In this document: piece by piece, positions 59,095 to 64,000 of the stretch | Layout of the letters: every line of letters starts with the position of its first letter | How positions within the stretch are numbered: the first letter of the stretch is position 1 | Notes under the pieces: generated by a model | Databases searched by the model: none | Seen by the model: only the letters and a program-made list of their open reading frames with translations | Told to the model about the DNA's origin: nothing | NCBI GenBank assembly: GCA_002722255.1 | Contig: PBLD01000010.1 | Location: 1-64,000 of the forward strand | From: Winogradskyella sp. | GTDB lineage: Bacteria > Bacteroidota > Bacteroidia > Flavobacteriales > Flavobacteriaceae | Length of the DNA: 64,000 bases | Direction: 5' to 3' | Made by a program: the position numbers and the translations under genes

Positions 59095-60399
59095 TTAAAT
59101 TTTCCTTACGTTTTCAATAGCTTCAACAACTGCACTATGTGTTACCACATTAGTTTTAAAATGCTCTACTATTTTTTCTTTTTCTTCTGAGGTAGCTTCA
59201 AACTGATTTAATATGTTCATTAAATGCATCTTCATATGGCCTTCTTGAATACCAGTAGTGGTTAAGGATTTTACAGCTGCAAAATTCTGAGCTAAACCTG
59301 CCACAGCAACTATTCGCATTAGGTCTTTTGCAGAAGGCTTTTCAAGCATTTCTAAAGCAAATTTAACTAAAGGGTGTAAGCTTGTTAAGCCGCCAACTGT
59401 TCCCAATGCAAGTGGAATTTCAATCCAAAATTTAAAAGTGTCGTTTTCAATTGAGCAGTGCGTTAAGCTTGAGTACTTACCATCTTTTGAAGCATAAGCA
59501 TGTACGCCAGCTTCAATAGCTCTAAAGTCGTTACCTGTTGCTAAAACCACAGCGTCAATGCCGTTCATTATACCTTTGTTGTGTGTTACAGCTCTGTAAG
59601 GTTCAACTTCAGCAATGCTAACAGCTTGTTTAAATTTCTCTGCAAAAAGTGAAGGGTTTGTTATGTCTTTACTTTTTAAATCAGTGATAGGGCAAGACAC
59701 TTCAGCTCTAACTAGGCAATTTGGTACGTAGTTAGAGAGTATGCTCATTACAATATTTACATCGTCTTCTAATTGTGCTTGCGCTTCGGCTTTAAAGGTT
59801 TTAGCAAACTGTTCTAAACAAGAATTTATAAAGTTGGCACCCATTGCATCTAGTGTTTCAAACGTTGCATGCAATTGGTAGTAGTGCTCTAAATCTTCGG
59901 TTTTATTTTTAAGTTCAATATCTAAAATACCACCACCACGACGTTCCATATTTTTAGTTATGGCTTTGGTGTCTTCAATCAGTTTTGGTTTTACACTTTC
60001 AAAAAACGAAAGTAACGCTTCAAAATTGCCAGAATACGTAAAATGAACCTGACCAATTTTTTCAGTCGAAATCACTTCAGCCTTAAAACCACCTCTATCC
60101 AGCCAAAATTTTGCTGCTTTACTTGCTGCTGCAACCACAGAACTCTCTTCTATTGCCATTGGGATGGTGTAGAGTTTATTATTGATTGAGAAATTTGGCG
60201 CAACACCAAGTGGTAAATAATAATTTGTAATGGTGTTTTCTATAAACTCATCGTGAAGCTTTTGAAGCTTTTCGTCAGAATTCCAATACTGTTGTACGAG
60301 GTTTCGAGCATCTTCTTTGTTAGAAAAATAAGTGTCTAAAAGCCATTCAATCTTTTCAGATTTAGATAGTTTAGAGAAGCCAGAAATAGCAGTTGGCAT
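59095..60399 (-). CDS. mvaA: HMG-CoA reductase, class II (degradative-type)
   Basis: A 434-residue class II enzyme reducing HMG-CoA to mevalonate or the reverse. PMAIEESSVVAAASKAAKFWLDRGGF holds the catalytic Glu. AVTHNKGIMNGIDAVVLATGNDFRA contains the catalytic Lys and Asp, and GTVGGLTSLHPLVKFALEML binds the cofactor. The catalytic His should be in VVTHSAVVEAI at the C-terminus. Class II enzymes supply the mevalonate pathway in Flavobacteria. ATG 60399 (MPTAISGFSKLSKSEKIEWLL) is used; an ATG at 60423 would add eight residues. The fused GHMP kinase follows in the same direction. Confidence 0.91.
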   Translation of the reverse strand: MPTAISGFSKLSKSEKIEWLLDTYFSNKEDARNLVQQYWNSDEKLQKLHDEFIENTITNYYLPLGVAPNFSINNKLYTIPMAIEESSVVAAASKAAKFWLDRGGFKAEVISTEKIGQVHFTYSGNFEALLSFFESVKPKLIEDTKAITKNMERRGGGILDIELKNKTEDLEHYYQLHATFETLDAMGANFINSCLEQFAKTFKAEAQAQLEDDVNIVMSILSNYVPNCLVRAEVSCPITDLKSKDITNPSLFAEKFKQAVSIAEVEPYRAVTHNKGIMNGIDAVVLATGNDFRAIEAGVHAYASKDGKYSSLTHCSIENDTFKFWIEIPLALGTVGGLTSLHPLVKFALEMLEKPSAKDLMRIVAVAGLAQNFAAVKSLTTTGIQEGHMKMHLMNILNQFEATSEEKEKIVEHFKTNVVTHSAVVEAIENVRKI

Positions 60400-60548
60400 G
60401 GTTAAATTGATTTTAAATTGCAAAGATACTTAGGATTGGCATAAAATGTGTGCATAATCGATTATTATTGCCGATTTACTGTTAATAATGCCTGATTTTT
60501 GCATATTTTTTAGTAAACTTGGCATTGCTTTATTGAAAAAAGATTAAT

Positions 60549-62780
60549 ATGAAATTGAGATACTTCGTAGCTATTATTGGATTCCTAACTACTACATTGA
60601 TTTACAGTCAGGATAAACAAATTACCCTCGAAGAAATTTGGAGTGGAGCCTTTAGAACAGAAGGTATGCAAGCCTTACATTCTATGAACAACGGAACACA
60701 ATATTCCGTTTTAAATTACGATAGGCAAAATGGAGTTTCAACAATAGATATTTACGATTATAAAACTTTGAAAAAAGTTAAGACCTTGGTGTCTTCAGCA
60801 AATTTGACTGATATCCGAGGTTTTTTTGATTACAGTTTTAGTGAAGATGAGTCTAAAGTGCTTTTAACCACTAATTCTATCCCAGTGTTTAGACGCTCTA
60901 CTTTAGGTGAATATTATATCTATGACATCGAAACCGAAAAGTTAACGAAGGTTTCAGATAATTTGGTTCAGGAACCAACATTCTCACCAGATGCGGATAA
61001 AATAGCTTACGGTTTTGAGAATAATCTCTATGTAAAGGATTTAAAATCTGGTGATGTAACGCAAATCACATTTGATGGTGAGAAAAACAAAATCATTAAT
61101 GGTATTACCGATTGGGTTTATGAAGAAGAATTTAGTTTTGTAAGAGCTTTTGATTGGAATGCAGATGGAAATAAAATTGCTTTTATCCGTTTTGATGAAT
61201 CTGAAGTTCCTGAATTTTCAATGGATGTTTATGGCTCTGATTTATACCAAACTCAGCAAGTTTTTAAATACCCCAAAGCTGGTGAAGCTAATTCTAAGGT
61301 GTCTTTACATTTGTATGATTTAGATTCGGGAAAACTCTCCGAAGTAAAGGTGAATAAGTCTTATAATGATTTTTATATTCCAAGACTAAAGTGGACCAAA
61401 GATGCTGATGTGCTTAGTGCCCAATATATGAATCGTCATCAAAACGAATTGGATCTCTGGTTTATAAACGCTAAAACTAATACTTCAGATTTGGTGTTGG
61501 CTGAAAAGGATGATGCGTATATTGACGTAACCTTCAATTTAACATTCTTGAAAGATCATAGCTTTATCTGGACGAGTGAGAAGGATGGTTTCAATCATAT
61601 TTACCACTATGATAAATCAGGAAAGTTAATAAATCAAGTAACAGATGGTGATTGGGAGGTTACCGACTACTACGGCTTTAATGAAAAGGCCAACACCATT
61701 TACTTTCAGTCCACAGAGAATGGTTCTATAAACAGAGATGTATATTCCATAAAGTTAAATGGAAAAAATAAGACTCGATTAACAAAAACCGAAGGGACTA
61801 ACAGTGCTTCTTTTAGTGCTGATTTCACCTATTTTATCAATACGCATTCTAGTGCAACCACACCATACGAATATACGTTGCACGATTCAAAGTCTGGAGA
61901 CTTGGTAAAAAGTATCAAGGATAATGATAAGTTGGCACAAAAAGTAGGTGATTACGTTACCTCACAAAAAGAATTCAGTACTATTAATATCAATGGTAAT
62001 GACTTAAATATGTGGATGATAAAACCTGCTGATTTTGATGAAAGTAAGCAGTATCCATTATTTATGTATCAATATTCAGGTCCAGGTTCTCAGCAAGTGG
62101 CGAACCGATGGAATGGTGCCAATGATTATTGGTATCAAATGCTGGCACAACAAGGCTATATTGTAGTTTGTATAGATGGAAGAGGAACAGGTTTTAAGGG
62201 AGCAGAATTCAAAAAAGTTACACAAAAAGAATTAGGGAAATATGAAGTTGAAGACCAAATAGAAGCGGCTAAAAAGTTAGGATCGCTGCCTTATATAGAT
62301 GCTTCTCGTATCGGAATTTGGGGATGGAGTTATGGTGGTTTTATGAGTAGCAATGCTTTATTTAAAGGTAATGATGTATTTAAAATGGCAATAGCAGTAG
62401 CGCCTGTGACGAGTTGGAGATTCTATGACACAATTTATACCGAGCGTTATATGACCACACCAGATGAAAATCCTAGTGGTTACGATGATAACTCACCAAT
62501 TAACCATGTAGATAAGTTAAAAGGAGACTTTTTATTAATACACGGAACAGGAGATGATAATGTACATGTACAAAATACCATGCGCATGGTTGAAGCTTTA
62601 ATACAAGCAGATAAGCAATTTGAATGGATGATTTATCCAGATAAAAACCATGGTATTTATGGCGGAAACACAAGACTACACCTTTATAAAAAGATGACCA
62701 ATTTTATCCACAAAACTTTAGGAGACAAAATGCAAAATGCTAATAAAGGAGAAAAGGAAATGTCAAAAATTAAAGGCTAA
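60549..62780 (+). CDS. Dipeptidyl peptidase IV-like S9 serine peptidase
   Basis: A 743-residue exported peptidase. A signal peptide (1-20, ending LIYSQ) precedes an eight-bladed beta-propeller (about 40-480) and an alpha/beta-hydrolase domain (about 490-735). The catalytic triad is Ser594 (GWSYGG), Asp669 (HGTGDDNVH) and His701 (KNHGIYGG). The Glu pair YEEEFSF near 195 binds the substrate N-terminus, as in DPP-IV. It removes X-Pro dipeptides from peptides in the periplasm. The peptide symporter gene begins 28 bases downstream, so the two probably work together in peptide use. Confidence 0.92.
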   Translation: MKLRYFVAIIGFLTTTLIYSQDKQITLEEIWSGAFRTEGMQALHSMNNGTQYSVLNYDRQNGVSTIDIYDYKTLKKVKTLVSSANLTDIRGFFDYSFSEDESKVLLTTNSIPVFRRSTLGEYYIYDIETEKLTKVSDNLVQEPTFSPDADKIAYGFENNLYVKDLKSGDVTQITFDGEKNKIINGITDWVYEEEFSFVRAFDWNADGNKIAFIRFDESEVPEFSMDVYGSDLYQTQQVFKYPKAGEANSKVSLHLYDLDSGKLSEVKVNKSYNDFYIPRLKWTKDADVLSAQYMNRHQNELDLWFINAKTNTSDLVLAEKDDAYIDVTFNLTFLKDHSFIWTSEKDGFNHIYHYDKSGKLINQVTDGDWEVTDYYGFNEKANTIYFQSTENGSINRDVYSIKLNGKNKTRLTKTEGTNSASFSADFTYFINTHSSATTPYEYTLHDSKSGDLVKSIKDNDKLAQKVGDYVTSQKEFSTININGNDLNMWMIKPADFDESKQYPLFMYQYSGPGSQQVANRWNGANDYWYQMLAQQGYIVVCIDGRGTGFKGAEFKKVTQKELGKYEVEDQIEAAKKLGSLPYIDASRIGIWGWSYGGFMSSNALFKGNDVFKMAIAVAPVTSWRFYDTIYTERYMTTPDENPSGYDDNSPINHVDKLKGDFLLIHGTGDDNVHVQNTMRMVEALIQADKQFEWMIYPDKNHGIYGGNTRLHLYKKMTNFIHKTLGDKMQNANKGEKEMSKIKG

Positions 62781-62808
62781 CTAACTAAAACTAACTAATA
62801 CAAATTAT

Positions 62809-64000
62809 ATGTCAACAGCAATTAAACAACCGCACCAAAAAGAACTATTTGGACATCCAGTAGGTTTATTCATTTTGTTTTTTACCGAAATGTGGGAGCG
62901 CTTTTCTTATTATGGAATGCGTGGTATTTTGGTATTATACATGGCAACATCTGCTACAGCAATAGATCCAGGATTAGGGTGGACAAACAAAGATGCTATT
63001 TGGTTATATGGATGGTATACAATGTTGGTGTATGTTGCTTCAATACCAGGAGGTTGGATTGCTGATAAATTTTTAGGTCAAAAGAAAACCGTAATGCTTG
63101 GTGGACTTTTACTTTGTTTTGGACATGGTATTTTAGCAATACCACAAGATTGGGCGTTTTTTACAGGATTACTTTTAATTATTCTAGGTGTTGGTGGTCT
63201 TAAGCCAAATATTTCTACTATGGTAGGTGGTTTGTATAAAGAAGGAGATATTCGTAGAGATAGTGGTTTCACTATATTTTATATCGGTATTAATATTGGT
63301 GCATTTTTGGCTAGTATTACAGTAGGTCTTGTGGCATATTACTATGGTTGGCATTATGGATTTGGTTTAGCAGGTATAGGTATGTTACTTGGGCAATTAG
63401 TTTTTGTTTGGGGACAGAAGTTCTTAAAGGGTGTTGGTGAGTTTTCTGGAGGACAAGAAGCTTCATTGGCAGAACAGGAAGCCGCAAAAAGATCATTAAA
63501 TAAAATTGAAAAAGATAGAGTTGTAGTTTTACTCATTTCATTTTTAATTGTAGTTGTGTTTTGGGGAGCTTTTGAGCAAGCAGGAGGCTTAATGAATCTT
63601 TACACAGATGCAAAAGTAGATAGAACTACAGGGTGGAGTTGGTTAGCTGAAATACCAGCGGCTGTATTCCAGTCGTTAAATGCAGGTTATATCATTATTT
63701 TCGGAACTATAATTGGTGGTTTCTGGATCTGGTGGAAAAAGAAAGGAAAAGAGTCTTCTTCATTATTTAAAATGGCAATTGGTACCATTATAATGGGACT
63801 TGGTTATGTTTTTATGATGCTTGCATCAAAGGAAGCAAGTGCTGAGACCTTTGGTAAAGCTGCTATGATTTGGATTTTCCTTGCTTATTTGTTTCATACA
63901 ATAGGAGAGTTATGTACATCTCCTGTAGCATTATCGTTCATTACTAAGTTAGCGCCTTTAAAGTATGCTTCAATTATGATGGGAGTATATTTTGCAGCAA
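62809..64000 (+). CDS. Peptide/proton symporter of the POT family (3' end outside window)
   Basis: The frame is open from ATG 62809 to the last base, giving at least 397 residues of a polytopic transporter. LFFTEMWERFSYYGMRGILVLYM (about 19-41) is the POT signature helix with the proton-linked ExxER motif. GGWIADKFLGQKKTVMLGG (about 82-100) is the MFS loop, and FYIGINIGAFLAS follows near 158. It imports di- and tripeptides with protons. Position after a DPP-IV-like peptidase supports use of the released dipeptides. Confidence 0.9.
   Translation, partial: MSTAIKQPHQKELFGHPVGLFILFFTEMWERFSYYGMRGILVLYMATSATAIDPGLGWTNKDAIWLYGWYTMLVYVASIPGGWIADKFLGQKKTVMLGGLLLCFGHGILAIPQDWAFFTGLLLIILGVGGLKPNISTMVGGLYKEGDIRRDSGFTIFYIGINIGAFLASITVGLVAYYYGWHYGFGLAGIGMLLGQLVFVWGQKFLKGVGEFSGGQEASLAEQEAAKRSLNKIEKDRVVVLLISFLIVVVFWGAFEQAGGLMNLYTDAKVDRTTGWSWLAEIPAAVFQSLNAGYIIIFGTIIGGFWIWWKKKGKESSSLFKMAIGTIIMGLGYVFMMLASKEASAETFGKAAMIWIFLAYLFHTIGELCTSPVALSFITKLAPLKYASIMMGVYFAA

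Noticed and set aside
60424-60548. Consensus promoter between mvaA and the DPP-IV gene
   Set aside because: A TTTG and a TAAACTTG exist but are only 12 bases apart, which is too short for the Bacteroidota spacing.

Overview
The window is chromosomal DNA of a marine-type member of the Bacteroidota, most likely family Flavobacteriaceae. The evidence is the low G+C content, promoters resembling TTTG-N17-TAnnTTTG, the absence of strong Shine-Dalgarno sequences, and gene families typical of that group: a short arginine decarboxylase, a divergent PEP carboxylase, a degradative-type HMG-CoA reductase, and a coaX-OMP-TPR-lptC-ppiD block. I cannot name a genus.

Region 1 (1-3320) looks like an integron-type gene-cassette array. 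Three minus-strand cassettes carry a secreted protein, a GIY-YIG protein and a lipoprotein. Each ends in a folded repeat of about 125-127 bp, and they lie directly downstream of a XerD-like tyrosine recombinase. The two ends of each cassette carry matching 9-10 nt inverted sequences private to that cassette, as expected of attC-type recombination. The recombinase lacks an obvious IntI-specific insertion and points the same way as the cassettes.

Region 2 (3420-9353, plus strand) starts with a good promoter and a candidate structured RNA. A polyamine operon follows (arginine decarboxylase, agmatinase, deoxyhypusine/homospermidine synthase-like), then four small genes. Region 3 (9372-18482) holds membrane and processive glycosyltransferases, a membrane Fe-S protein, an FAD oxidoreductase, a TIM-barrel glycosidase and a phosphatase. 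Region 4 (18487-25363, minus) is an arsenosugar biosynthesis cluster: ArsM, ArsS, two dedicated glycosyltransferases, purine nucleoside phosphorylase, rhodanese and a peroxidase-like protein, with a sterol-desaturase-family protein and a DUF547 protein. Region 5 (25493-36909) has a guanine deaminase-like enzyme, PEP carboxylase, amtB-PII, and gltBD divergent from them: nitrogen entry and assimilation.

Region 6 (37001-49576, minus) is one long Ile/Val/Leu/Thr supra-operon, ilvE-ilvD-ilvB-ilvN-ilvC-ilvA-thrA-thrB-thrC. It is preceded by a 19-residue leader peptide with nine Ile codons, an antiterminator and an intrinsic terminator, i.e. a classical ribosome-dependent attenuator. A tRNA-Phe gene with its own terminator lies just upstream. 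Region 7 (49930-57702, plus) is coaX, an outer-membrane protein, a TPR protein, lptC, a CorC/HlyC protein and ppiD. Region 8 (57766-60399, minus) has HMG-CoA reductase and a GHMP kinase (mevalonate pathway). The kinase has been fused in frame to a GIY-YIG nuclease bounded by inverted copies of a palindromic repeat. The window ends with a DPP-IV-family peptidase and the 5' part of a peptide/proton symporter.

Two families of small palindromic repeats are scattered through the window. Family A is built on GAGCGnAGTCGAA and family B on TTCCTGCnnnCGCAGGAA. They occur between genes and in frame inside genes. The most notable observations are the cassette array, the ilv/thr attenuator and the repeat-bounded GIY-YIG element captured into an essential-looking kinase gene.
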